Below the pieces are notes generated by a model. That model ran no database searches. It was not told where the DNA came from and saw nothing but the letters and a program-made list of their open reading frames with translations. Shown here one piece after another: positions 31,195-41,540 of a stretch of DNA of 64,000 nucleotides; position 1 is the first letter of the stretch; each line of letters begins with the position of its first letter. The position numbers and the translations under genes are program-made. The stretch lies in contig CM077013.1 of assembly GCA_039090855.1 (NCBI GenBank), positions 140,265,240 through 140,329,239 on the forward strand, given 5' to 3'. Source of the DNA: Macrothele yani (Eukaryota > Arthropoda > Arachnida > Araneae > Macrothelidae).

Positions 31195-31560
31195 GGTCAT
31201 TGTTGTCACAGTCCTTCCATCTCACCTTAGATCTTCCTCTAGTTCACTTTTCAAGAAGCTCATGTCATTGTTGATATAGTCCTTCCATCTAACCTTAGGT
31301 CTTCCTCTAGTTCACTTTCCAAGAAACTCATGTCATTGTTGACACAGTCCTTCCATCTAACCTTAGGTCTTCCTCTAGTTCCCTTTCCAGGAAGCTCGTG
31401 TCACTGTTGATGCAGTCTTTCCATCTAACCTTAGTCCTTTTTGTTCACTTTCCAGGAAGCTCGTGCCACTGTTGACACAGTCCTTCCATCTCACCTTAGA
31501 TCTCCCTCTAGTTTATTTTTTCCAGGAAGCTCATGACACAGTCTTTCCCTCTAATTTCAG
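31195..31560. repeat. 68-bp minisatellite made from a retroelement C-terminal motif
   Basis: The marker GTCCTTCCATCT recurs at 31211, 31279, 31347, 31415, 31480 and (variant) 31541: spacing 68, 68, 68, 65 and 61 bp. On the minus strand each unit encodes RGRPKVRWKDCVNND, the conserved Gly-Arg-Pro-rich end of RTE-like ORFs. Downstream (31561-31800) the same strand continues as an RTE-like 3' end, so the array arose by expansion within a retroelement. Confidence 0.88.
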
Positions 31561-31800
31561 GTCTGGTCAGCTCATCTCTGGCATGTTTTCAAATTTCATC
31601 CACCCATTTTCCCACATGGTATTCTTCTAGGACTTTTACTTCCCTTGGTATCCAGACTAGTTTTAAAACATTTTGATAAGCTTCCTCTATCTCTTTCTGT
31701 CCATTGCAAGATTGCCTCAACCACTAAATGCTGATTTTACACATTCAGTCTACCTTCTACATCTACTCCTTGTTCTATGGCCTGGTACTACACAATTTAA
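31561..31800 (-). mobile_element. diverged RTE-like 3' fragment
   Basis: TTTCATCCACCCATTTTCCC and TCCCTTGGTATCCAGACTAG parallel the RTE copies at 42640-42710 (TTTCATCCACCCATCTCCCA, TCCCTTGGGATCCAATCTAA), which encode RWVDEIRKY and WIPRDRK. It is not the same subfamily as the three long RTE copies. 31801-32117 holds nothing recognised. Confidence 0.65.
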
Positions 31801-32117
31801 CAGCTGTTGAAGCAATCTTTTATTTCACTACAACACACACATGTCCATACCATATCATTATGCTAGCATTAAAAAGTATTCGGCTCAGTTCTTATGTCTG
31901 TATTATTAATTGTGTTTGACCAATCTGAATTTGTTTTACCTGGTTTCTAGATCCACAACATATTTGTTCAGCCATCTGTTAATTCATCAACTTCTTCTGG
32001 AAAGAGCAATTTTCTCACCATCAACCAGTTAGAACAAAATACATAATCCAGCATATGTAAAACGAATTCCCAATACACTAAATTGCTCTTATAATAATAA
32101 GGGAGGGAAAGAAAACA

Positions 32118-32884
32118 TGCAATAAATTTGATAAGTTTAGTAGAAGAAAGTATAAACATGTTCTTCATTGCTTTTAACTTTTTGCACATTATCACCTCTG
32201 CTATCACCTGTCCCATTATTCATATATAAATTAAATCGGGAAACTTGCATTACAAACTTATTCTCCTTGGGGATGGTGAACGAATTATTCACTGAAATGC
32301 ATAGGACATTTTGATGTGTTTTACAGACATTTTTCTGCTATTCCTGTGCTCTTGATGGATGTTATTTTTTTCATCCGTATTTTAGTAAGCCATTCTATTC
32401 ATTTTAACATTCGTGTTTTTATGCTACATTACGATAAGGACTTCCATTGTTTCTAGTGGATATAATTTCATTCCTAAACTTCTTCCTTTGAGAACTTTAT
32501 TACAGTGAGGTATGTTTTTACTGAATTTTGCCACATTTTAACTGACTGGTATAATGCATTTTTTTGCATTGCATCATAGCCTTTTACTGTCTTTTATTTG
32601 GTTTATTAACTTTGAACTATCAGTCTAGATAAGTTTTCATAGTTAACAACTGACCTTCTTCCATAGTGCTTGTCAGCCAACTCTTTATTAAATGGAAAAT
32701 GACTGAAATAGCGACAGGTAAGCATACTTGTACAGTTTATTCAAATAACAATAAGTTCGTAATGCAAGTTTCCCGATTTAATTTAGATATGAAAAATGGG
32801 ACAGGTGATAGCAGAGGTGATAATGTGCACAAAGTTAAAAGCAATGGAGAATATGTTTATATATCCTTCTACTGAACTAATAAA
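32118..32884. repeat. inverted repeat with 135-bp arms
   Basis: The left arm (32118-32265) and the right arm (32752-32884) are reverse complements, for example AATGCAAGTTTCCCGATTTA and GGGACAGGTGATAGCAGAGG. They are separated by about 490 bp of AT-rich spacer without a gene. Both arms, read toward the same sense, encode similar 38-residue ORFs (VMQVSRFNL...GTGDSRGDNV). It may be a foldback element or an inverted duplication. Confidence 0.7.
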
Positions 32885-33445
32885 TTCCCAAGTTGTCATA
32901 AAACTTACTCTTCATCAAAATAACTCTCTTCAATTTCGGGAAAAAACCACTCAATTTTCCAAAATATGGCATTGTCACTCTCACTACATGCAAAGAAAGA
33001 AAATAAAATCATTCATTTTTGTGCTACTCATATCTTTAAAATGACAAACAGTTAACAGAATTAGTAAACGTCACACAAAATAATGAAGAATAAATAGTCA
33101 TCAAAACATGACAGACATGCATTATTTACTGGCATAGAAATATGCCATTTCAACCACAGCAAATAGTGAACTTTGTGGAAAACTGCATGATCCAAGTGGA
33201 AAGGGGACCCACAATTCCCAATTTTCATCCAAGTAGTGATGTAAATTTTTCCTTCATCCAATTATAAATAATAAGTTTGGGTGTCCTGTACTGATATGAA
33301 GATTTTTTCTTCACTAATTTCTAAGAAATTGTCAGAGAAATAGTAGCTCCTTGCCAGGATCCCCTCTCAGATTAGAATATCCATCAATTTTAGGAGGCAT
33401 TTGGATGCCTTGAATGTCACAATCTGAGGTTTCTTAAAATTCAGT
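32885..33445. other. no gene recognised
   Basis: AT-rich; no motif, repeat or credible exon seen. Confidence 0.4.
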
Positions 33446-33447
33446 TA

Positions 33448-33530
33448 CTTTATTCAAGGTGGTGTAATGGTAGCATGGCCAGATGTAGATTGTGATACCC
33501 AGGTTGGCTTCCCACTACAGGCCAATACAA
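33448..33530 (+). repeat. possible tRNA-derived SINE relic
   Basis: GGTGGTGTAATGGTAGCATG resembles a Pol III A box and CCAGGTTGGCTTCCC a decayed B box 30 nt later. The acceptor stem does not close, so it is not a tRNA gene. 33531-34254 holds nothing else recognised. Confidence 0.35.
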
Positions 33531-34254
33531 TAAAATACAATGCTCAAGTTTTGATAAGGAGATGATTACATGTAGAGTTAAAATATGACATTTCTTAGTG
33601 CCAATAAACAACATTACATTTAGGAAGAATTTCACCATTTTTACTTATGCTTTGTTCACTTAAAATAACACTAATAAATTTCATGTTTACTTTATTAAAA
33701 CCGTATTACATAACCAGGGATAGACAGAAACTAAAATATTTTCAAGCAACAGCTCCTTTCCTCAGGAACCGCCACATTTTTTCAAGAGAGATACAAGAAG
33801 AAAATCGTGATCAATCTAAACAAAAACCATGCATACAGAACTGTGACCTACAATCAAAATTAATGTATTATTTCTTAGATATAATTCAGTGCAACATCCA
33901 CAACTAAAAAACAGAAAACATAATTTGCATTTTGAAAGACTTTTCATTTCAGAAAGTTCAGCTTTGTCTTCTAGTGTATAGAATTCAACAAAACTACTAA
34001 TGAATAGATACACTTATAAGCACCCAAAGCAAAAATAATGCCATAGCTACAGGCATTTTTGATGCTTACTCTGCACATGTGCTCTTTTAGGCTGTGGAAC
34101 TTCAGTCTGAATTACTACTGAATGAATGATGATTTTTGTGCTAAATTGCGAAACTCAAAACTACAAATAATTGTCTAAGCACAACAATAACTTACTAGAT
34201 ACTAGATAAAAGATGTTATTTATTTACATTTTAAAAAACAACACACACGTAATT

Positions 34255-34486
34255 TAAAAAATGATCATAGTGAGATCTTTCGGAGGTACTATACCTCCAT
34301 CCTCAGGCCTACAGTGCAGAAATGGAGGTGCCTCAAGTATAAATACATTCACAAGTCATACACAAAGACTTTCCACGTTTAGCAATGCACAGCAACCAAA
34401 ACCTGTTATTCGGCCACCACTGAGGAATTGAATCTCGGATCTCTAAATATCTAGCCGAGCACGTTAACCTTACACCACTGTGGCCG
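34255..34486 (-). repeat. SINE-like unit: tRNA-like head plus hammerhead-like tail
   Basis: On the minus strand a 76-nt tRNA-like head (34411-34486) opens with CGGCCAC and closes with GTGGCCG, a perfect 7-bp acceptor stem. It has an A-box-like TGGTGTAAGGTTAACG and a B-box-like GAGATTCAATTCC. About 100 nt later comes a hammerhead-like core (34278-34306), then ATTTTTTAAA, a possible Pol III terminator, around 34250-34260. No protein coding sequence is nearby. The anticodon arm is not convincing, so this is a SINE head rather than a tRNA gene. The combination could also be chance juxtaposition of two repeats. Confidence 0.6.
34271..34310 (-). ncRNA. hammerhead-ribozyme-like core with intact conserved bases
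   Basis: On the minus strand: AGGC, CTGAGGA (34300-34306), T, perfect stem GGAGGTA-TAG-TACCTCC, GAAA (34278-34281), GATCTC. AGATCT is self-complementary. The bases just after the expected cleavage point (ACTATG) do not pair with GGC, as they would (GCC) in the P4 core at 7.65 kb, perhaps because the element ends at the cleavage point. Confidence 0.7.
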
Positions 34487-34640
34487 ACAGTTCACGGTAT
34501 TATGTGTGTTTTTCTGTCAGCATCTGACATTATAAATCCGTAAGATGGGCTCAGCTACTGAGATGTCTCCATCTGGTGGGCATTAACTGCACTGGCTATA
34601 TATTAATTATAGCAGTTAAATCCAAAGGACGAGTTCCAAA

Positions 34641-34755
34641 GCGAAAATCCTCCTAATATGTGGCATCAGTGAATAAACAAAGACATCGCTCTTTCCATAA
34701 CAATTTTTCGGTTGCTGTTATTCACTGACGCCATGTATTTGGAGGATTTTCACAA
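34641..34755. repeat. short foldback, about 35-bp arms
   Basis: GAAAATCCTCCTAATATGTG (about 34641) pairs with CATGTATTTGGAGGATTTTC (about 34733); TCAGTGAATAA pairs with TTATTCACTGA. The loop is about 40 bp. The surrounding 34487-35396 has no recognised gene. Confidence 0.75.
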
Positions 34756-35396
34756 GTAATAAATACCATCATGCCCCCAGTCGAGGAGAGTATATTACCA
34801 ATTGAAAGAAACATTTTTAAAGAAAACAGAATAGTAACATCATAGTTATGAGTTATTTACGAGGTATGTCCGAATCCTCATGGGTGAGTTATGAATTACT
34901 ACTGCCGATATTGCTGCAGAATGCATGTGTCTGAGCTAGCCATAGGGCCAAAATTAGACATCAGCATCTTCATTGTTCTGATTTTATAGAAAGCTACCTA
35001 TAAAAAGCACACAAATCAGAAAAAATATGAATAAGGTATGTGCTGCTAAGCTTCATTAAGGAGATGGAAGCTTCATAATAGAAATTGAAAACTCAGGCAC
35101 CCGGTGAAATTTTTCAGAAGCCATGGCAACTGTGCTTCTTCGATTTTTCTATCCTTGATGCAACTGCTAACCTTTCCTTCATTACACTACTAAGAATCGA
35201 AATTATGAATATTATGGCAGACTTAAGCAAAAATGATAGCACAGTATGCTGCATATCAAAATATTATAAGCTATAACTATTCAATAAGCCAACAGACTTA
35301 CCAGGGTGAGGCATAATTTCGTACCATTTTGGGGTACAGTGTTCAGTTCAGTACCACACTTTGACCACATATGGCTATTCAGCAAAATACAGTCCA

Positions 35397-35578
35397 TCAG
35401 CCACAGTTATGGTTTTTGAGCGAGGAACTGTTAGTACTGAATACAGGATAAGTCTAAATGGCACATTGATTGACCAGGTAAATGAGTTTGTGTATTTAGG
35501 AATCTTGTTTGACAGGGAGAAAAAATTAGATGGTGAAATTGGTAGGTGAGTGAATTCTTCTTTGAAAGTAGTGGCCAT
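35397..35578 (+). mobile_element. N1 copy, 5' half of an interrupted copy
   Basis: Plus-strand coding VMVFERGTVSTEYRISLNGT, then VNEFVYLGILFDREKKLDGE, matches the N1 C-terminal region (complement of about 20600-20740). It stops at 35578. The continuation (GGFHRNDGFSRE...) is found at 38655, so this and 38655-39345 are two halves of one copy. Confidence 0.82.
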
Positions 35579-35648
35579 AGTAGTAGAATGTAGACATACG
35601 CGGATAGTTTTCAAATTATTAGCCGATATTGCAGATAGTTTTTACATA

Positions 35649-36958
35649 CACAGTGTGGCAAAGAATTTTTAAGACAGGGTCTGTAAAATGAAATAGAAAC
35701 AAGAAATTATAATTTGTTTTGGTTTATTATTCAAAATAAGTCCCTCCGGTTTCAATACACTTGTTACAGCGATTTAATAATGATTCAAATGCCTGTTCCA
35801 GTTCACTTTGCAAAATTGCCTCCAAAGCACGCGTCGAAGCTGTTTGTATGGCCAAAATATCATCAAAATGACACCCTTTTAGCGTCATTTTAAGTTTGGG
35901 GAATAAAGAAAAGTCGCAGGGTGCTAAATCAGGTGAATACGGTGGATGATTCAACACACAGGCATTAGTTTTCGCCAAAAATCTACGAACAAAAAGTGAG
36001 GTGTGACTGGGTGCATTATCGTGCAACAAACACCAACTGTTTTCATCCTGATATTCTGGACGAATGCGATGAATTCTGCCCATCAAACGCCTCAAAACAT
36101 TTAAAAAAACTCACCAGTAATTGTTTGTCCACTTGGAACAAATTCTTTGTGGATAATACCTTTACTATCGAAGAATGTAATGAGCATTGTTTTGATTTTC
36201 GATGGAACTTTTCTTGTGTTTTTGGCTTGTGGTGAGTTTTTTTACTTCCATTCCGCACTTTGTCGCTTTGTTTTAGGATCATATTGAAAACACCTTGTTT
36301 CATCACCTGTAACAATCGATTTTACGAAGTTTGGATCATTTTCAGCGGCCGAAATGATGTCTCTGCAATGTGCACTTCTCCTTGATTTTTGTTCATTGGT
36401 TAACGTGTGTGGAACAAATTTAGCACAGACTTTTGTTTTGCCCAAATCTTCATGCAGGATGGTTCGAATCGTTTCTTTGTTGATGTTTAAAGACTCTTTC
36501 ATCATTTTTAGTGACGCACATCGATTGTTTGCCACAAAATCACACACTTTTTTAATAATCTCAGGTGTCCTAGATGAACTTGGTGTTCCGGTACGCTTAT
36601 CATCTTCTAGCATATCTCTTCCGTCCGAAAAACGTTTGTGTCACAGGAAAACATTTGATCTACTAACAAAACTCACCGTAAACTTGTTTCAACATTTGGA
36701 ACGTTTCCGAGGCACTTTTACCAAGTTTTGCGTTAAATTTAATAACAGCCCTTTGTTCCATCTTAATAATTCTACATGAAAAAAAATTTACTTCTCTAAT
36801 TAACGGCCGTTTTGTTTGAGTTACTTTAACAACTGCGCAGTACTTTTGGCAGAAAGCAAGCACATGGTCACGGTTCATAACGCATTCACGATTACACTGG
36901 TAACGTCACCATAGGCTGAAATCTAGCGCCAGACTTAAAAATTCTTTGACGCACTGTG
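35649..36958 (-). mobile_element. mariner transposon with TIRs and TA duplication
   Basis: TIRs: left CACAGTGTGGCAAAGAATTT and right, read inward, CACAGTGCGTCAAAGAATTT, both continuing TTTAAG. TA at 35647-35648 and 36959-36960. Length 1310 bp. Confidence 0.93.
35727..36761 (-). pseudogene. mariner transposase, a few frameshifts
   Basis: The start MEQRAVIKFNAKLGKSASET is at 36761. It has helix-turn-helix segments (MLKQVYGEF; then RTPEIIKKVCDFVANNRCAS) and a linker LGKTKVCAKFVPHTLTNEQK. The first Asp is in VKSIVTGDETRCFQYDPKTK, the second in WCLLHDNAPSHTSLFVRRFL, and the third in PPYSPDLAPCDFSLFPKLKM, giving the DD34D triad. The end CIETGGTYFE stops at 35727. The length of 344 codons is full. 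Frameshifts lie near 36620-36660, 36250-36310 and 36090. The catalytic residues are all preserved, so decay is recent. Confidence 0.92.
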
Positions 36959-37050
36959 TACATACATACATACCACTAAGCTGTTCTCTGAGATTCAGAG
37001 GTTAGCTCCAAAAAGAAATACAAACTACCAGATATTTTTACCCACTGTTG

Positions 37051-37959
37051 TCATATCAAACTTCTCCATTTACAGTGATCTTGACATACAACTCGGGCTT
37101 CCCTGATATCCATTACATGCTGTACGCAAGATCTTTTATACTTCATACTCATAATCTTTTTCGCATGCAGACACTCCTGAATCTGATCCACCCATGTCTT
37201 CCTTGGCCTTCCTCTGCCTTTCCTTCCTGCCACTTGGGCTAAAAACATTTTCTTAGTAAGCATCTCATCACTCATTCTTTCAACATGGCCAAACCACCGA
37301 AGCACATTAGTCTCTACCTTGCTAGCAACATTTTGCTTCATATCGCACAACTGCAACACATCTTCATTCCTCACACAATCAGACCGTGTCTTGCCACAAA
37401 TCCCCCGTAAGTAACGCATTTCTCCAGCACACAAACGACACCTGTGTTTCTTCTACCGTACCCAGGTTTCACTGCCATACATCAGAGTAGGAACAATTAC
37501 TGTTTCATACACAGCCATGCGGGACTCTCTAGAGAACCCATCATTCCTGTAAAAATCTCCCAGAGCAGCTACGACTTTCAATGAAGAATTCACTTGCCTA
37601 CTAATTGCACCATCCAATTTGTTCTCTATGTCAAACATGCTTCCTAAATACACAAACTCACTCACCTGGTCAATCACAGTGCCATTTATACTTACATTAC
37701 ATTCAGTGCTACCAGTTCCTCTCTCAAAGACCATAACTTTGGTTTTTCCCTTATTTATACACGGTTCAAATTTCATGCAAACTTCGTACATCCGGGACAA
37801 CATACTCTGCAAATCAGTTTTGCTCTCTGCCAACAGGACAGTGTCATCAGCATACGGCAATCTGCACACACGGGTATCTCCAAGACATAAACCACTATTA
37901 TCTACTTTGGCATAATGCATGCACGCATACAGAAATATATTAAACACCCATGGGGACAT
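37051..37959 (-). pseudogene. N1 reverse transcriptase C-terminal half
   Basis: 37453-37959 holds MSPWVFNIFLYACMHYAKVD, then CRLPYADDTVLLAESKTDLQ (catalytic YADD) and VFERGTGSTECNVSINGT, ending YGSETWVR at a stop. 37051-37434 continues MCAGEMRYLRGICGKTRSDC, LRWFGHVERMSDEM, AGRKGRGRPRKTWVDQIQEC. Only one stop (TAC to stop-like change near 37440) separates two long open segments, so this copy is young compared with others, though 5'-truncated. Confidence 0.88.
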
Positions 37960-38654
37960 TACACAACCTTGTCTAACTCACCAATAGAAAACCATTTTGA
38001 AAAAAAAAAAAAAATTCACTCGCACACAAGCTCTACTTCCAGCATAGTTTTTGCTTGTAGATAAAAATAAAAAAATATTTACAGCAATTAAAACACTTAC
38101 TTAAGGCTTTTCACATCTTCCGAGTCCTTTTCTTTTCACAGACGTTTATGAACTCTAGATTTTATCAAGGCCTGTTCACATTGTGTAGGAACTGTATCAA
38201 AAGTTTTGTTTGCACAGAAAGAATTTAAATTTCATTGGCAGGTTCCTCTTGCAGTTGCCAGTTATTAAATTAAAATATCTTTGTTATGTATTTTGTAAGT
38301 CCACTATTTTGGAATTAAGTTGTTGAAAATTCTATTTATAATTTTTGAAGCTTCATTAATGGAACTGTTTTTCTGGATATAAAAACTTTAATTAGTCGCT
38401 TGCTTTTATGAAGGACGTTGCCCAATATTTTCATATTTTGCCATAAAGGTCAATTTTTATGCACATTGTTATAATGCATATACTTCTTTTGTTCTTGTTG
38501 AAATCTGTAATGTTCTAATAATAAGTTATTGTTTTATTCATTTTTTTATTATTTTATTCTATTGTTATAGCGTTTCGCTCTTTGCCGATTTGCAGCAAGT
38601 TTTCTGTTTCAATCGTGTACGCAGTTACCTTTAGAGGCCAAACCAACTCTGGTC

Positions 38655-39345
38655 ATGGCTGCTTTTGGAGGTTTTCACAGAAATGATGGGTTCTCAAGAG
38701 AGCCCCGCATGACTGTGTATGAGAGTGTAATTGTTCCTATTCTGATGTATGGCAGTGAAACCTGGGTACTACAGAAGAGACATAGGAGTTGTTTGTGTGC
38801 TGGAGAAAGGCATTACTTACGGTGGGCTTGTGAGAAGACACGTTCTGATCATGTGAGGAATTAAGATGTGTTGCAGTTGTGTAATATGAAGCAAAATGTT
38901 ATTAGCAAGGTGGAGACTAATATTCTTAGGTGGTCTGGCAATGTTGAAAGAATGAGTGACGAGATGCTTACTAAGAAAACTTTTTTGGCCCGAGTGGCAG
39001 GAAAGAAAGGCAGAGGAAGGCCAAAGAAGCCATGGGATAATCAGATTCAAGAGTGTCTGCATGAGAAAAAGATTATGAGTATGAAGTATAGAAGGTCTTG
39101 TGTACGCCATGTGATGGATGTCACTGAAGCCCGTGTTGTGTGTCAAGATCGCTGTAAATGGAGAAGTTTGATACGGCAACAGTAAGTAAATAATCAGTTA
39201 AAAATTTATCTGGTGGTTTGCACTTCTTTGTGGAGCTAATCTGAGAGAACACCTTAGGGATATTATCAGTTAAATGTGTATTTGTCAGATGGCCTTTCTT
39301 TGAGAAGCTAACCTCTGAATATCAGAGAACAGCTTCTTGATATGT
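38655..39345 (+). mobile_element. N1 copy, 3' half
   Basis: Plus-strand frames GGFHRNDGFSREPRMTVYES, YGSETWVLQKRHRS, then (after a TAA at about 38862) LQLCNMKQNVISKVETNILR, GKKGRGRPKKPWDNQIQECL, ending WRSLIRQQ at 39182. The 3' UTR ends with AACCTCTGAATATCAGAGAA and a tail TATGTATGTATGTGTG. It completes the copy that begins at 35397. Confidence 0.88.
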
Positions 39346-40480
39346 ATGTATGTGTGTAGAGTCTATGGTCCTTCACCAATGTTCAGCCAAAGATGCAATG
39401 CCATTGTGATACCAGGCGGCTGGCTTGGATACAAAAACTCAGTAATGCCATCTTTCACAGCCTACAAGGAATGGAACTGTCTGTTGCCCAAGAAGTGCGC
39501 CATGGAACAAAATTGGTCAAAATCAAAAGGGGCAAGGCTGGGTGTGGTAGGATTTTGAAGCCATCCAAATCCTGAATTTTCTGGCAGACAGTCCGTGACC
39601 TATGACATGGGCGTTGAGGAATTGCAGGAGGACCTTCTTTTGGTTCACCATTGTGTGGTAGCACTAGCATAGAATGTTGTATATGTGTTGCAGCTGGTCA
39701 GCATACAGGTTCCCATTGACAGCCTGACCATGTTGCACAAGTAAAAGAAGACAAGACCCTTGAAATTCTACCATACACACACCATTGTCTTCACTTCAAA
39801 ACACCCTCTTTGAACCACTGCTTGAGCCTCACTCTTGGTCACAGCCATTGGTTTCCAGACCACTTCTCATCATTTGTTACAAATCTCCACCAAAACCAGT
39901 CATCACATGGATTTTGTATTAATTCTCGACACAAAGTCACATGCTCCTCAGCTTGCTTTGGGCTCAACTCATGGGCAACCATTCACGGATGTCTGGAGTG
40001 AAAACCAAGTTGGTGTAGGTGACGAACAATGGTGGTTTGTGATGCATGGACCTCCTCTGCCAATCGTAGGATGCTGGTTTCTGGGTGCTGTTCAACAGCT
40101 AGACGCAGGGCTTCAATGTTGGTGGTGACTGGTCTCCCACACCTCAATTTGTCAAGGAACTCTGTGTCTTCACACTGGAAGTGTTGGAATCATTATCTTG
40201 CTGTTGCACGGTACACTGTCCTCTCACCTTCTACACTGCAAATTTCCTTCATGGAAGCTGTCGCATTCAACCCTTTTTTCCAATAATGGCGTAGGAGCAC
40301 ACAATCAACTAGTTTCTCATCCGACATTCTCATCTCATATGAGCAGCACACAGGTGTTGGGCCCGGCACATGACTACCTGTCTGAACAGTGGAGCACGTC
40401 ACCCAATCAGGCATGGGACACATTTCACCTTCCTATGCATGTCCCACCTGTTTGGCAGAGCTTCTCCATCTGTACCATGA
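39346..40480 (-). pseudogene. mariner-like transposase relic
   Basis: Minus strand, N-terminal part: EKLVDCVLLRHYWKKGLNAT, VEGERTVYRATAR, then WFQHFQCEDTEFLDKLRCGR (helix-turn-helix and linker), SQTTIVRHLHQLGFHSRH, and WFWWRFVTNDEKW with the first Asp. The second motif is decayed (LPHNGEPKEGPPA), followed by CQKIQDLDGFKILPHPA. The C-terminal part continues in another frame (SMAHFLGNRQFHSL). There are many stops and no terminal repeats were recognised. It adjoins the tail of the N1 copy at 39345. Confidence 0.72.
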
Positions 40481-40520
40481 AATGCTACAAACTTATAACT
40501 CACCCTGGTATCTCTTGAAT

Positions 40521-41025
40521 GGGAGTTAAACATTACATTGCACACAATTTTCTTCCAACATCCTTCAGGCCATACTATTCAATTCTACATTAAAACTCTT
40601 TAATTTGACTACTAATTTAAAATACTTTTAAAGATAATTTTAAAATTCTTGAAAGTTGAGAACGCTTTATTTGCATATACATTCCTAAGAACTTGCAATA
40701 AAACCACATCGTTGCAAAATCTTAATCTCAAATTGAGTTTTAAACACTCATGTTACCACTTTACATGCAAATGATACAATACCAATAAATTAATTTAAAA
40801 GAGTTAAAAAACAGATAAGCCGTGGATTTTCTCGGCCTGGAGGATGACACAAGAAAAATATGTGCAAGGTAAATGCTGGACTCCCATTCAGAAGATAAGT
40901 AAGCCTATTGGCTTATTAAATAGTTATAGTTGAAAATCTGTGCATGTTGTTGCTTTTTAAATACCTAATATTCTGTTGAGACCTGAATATTACACTTAAA
41001 GAACATTATAGATATACAGTGGAGG
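40521..41025. other. no gene recognised
   Basis: AT-rich. 40905-40935 shares TTGGCTTATTAAATAGTTAT with the complement of about 35270-35295, so it contains part of an unclassified repeat. Confidence 0.4.
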
Positions 41026-41540
41026 AACAATATATTATGAGCACCCACCTAACATCATGAGGACTTACATTTCACAACAGCAGCAACACCTTATGGCATG
41101 GACTCTACCAGGTGTTGGACATGTACAGGACAGCCATCTGTAAAGAACCATGAGTTGCCAGTGCTGAGTTTTGAGCTTGAATGCATCATTGCACTTCATT
41201 TCACAGATGCTCAATTGGGTTCAAATCTGGAGAGTGAGAGGGCCATTTGAGATCTGTGAACTCACTGAGAGCTCCTCCAGCCAGTGCATTGCCAGATGGG
41301 AATAATGAGATGGGGTGTTGTCTTGTTGAAAGACAACATCTTGCTGTGGGAAAATGGATAGCCATGAATGGGTGCATGTGGCCATCAAGTATGTCAACAT
41401 ATTCTTGTCTGGTGATCTCTAAATAGGTACTATAAGGCCTTAAGGTGGCCCATAAAACATGCCCCATATCATTACACCATCTCCCAGATGCCAATAACAC
41501 CCTAATTTGAAAGTTGAGGTAAATGGCACAGGGCCAGAAA
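41026..41540 (-). pseudogene. Tc1-like transposon 3' part
   Basis: The end ACAGTGGAGGAACAATATAT looks like a Tc1 terminus. Minus-strand frames hold MIWGMFYGPP, the second catalytic Asp in VVFQQDNTPSHYSH (about 41320) and SHSPDLNPIEHL (about 41210, Glu). The N-terminal half and the other terminus are absent. The terminus resembles sequence at about 2915, in front of the 157-bp satellite, so both may be one family. Confidence 0.75.

Larger units (their letters stand above)
35644..38043 (-). mobile_element. N1 copy inserted in R1, carrying a mariner in its 3' tail
   Basis: 9-bp duplications ATAGTTTTT at 35635-35643 and 38044-38052 flank the unit. The N1 part (about 36960-38043, minus strand) is 5'-truncated; its TACATACATAC 3' tail is where the mariner (35649-36958) landed. 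Confidence 0.85.
35579..38649. mobile_element. R1 repeat copy 2, itself interrupted
   Basis: 35579-35643 matches the start of R1 copy 1 (AGCAGAATGTAGAC) and 38053-38649 matches the rest. The R1 copy splits an N1 element; the flanks TGGCCAT (35572-35578) and TGGTCAT (38650-38656) look like a 7-bp target duplication. Between the R1 halves lies another N1 copy with a mariner in its tail. Confidence 0.72.

Noticed and set aside
32667..32718. Possible plus-strand exon between CTTCTTCCATAG and GACAG|GTAAGC
   Set aside because: Only 52 bp beside an inverted repeat; no support for a protein family.
34411..34486. Functional tRNA gene
   Set aside because: Acceptor stem pairs, but the anticodon arm and D arm do not fold convincingly and the B box is degraded; a SINE head fits better.
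34858..34885. Solo mariner terminus (ACGAGGTATGTCCGAATCCT)
   Set aside because: Resembles a common mariner end but no partner end or transposase sequence is nearby.
35280..35360. Minus-strand donor-like site CACCCTG|GTAAGT after an open segment
   Set aside because: The donor and following text recur at 40905-40935 in the opposite orientation, so it belongs to a dispersed repeat.
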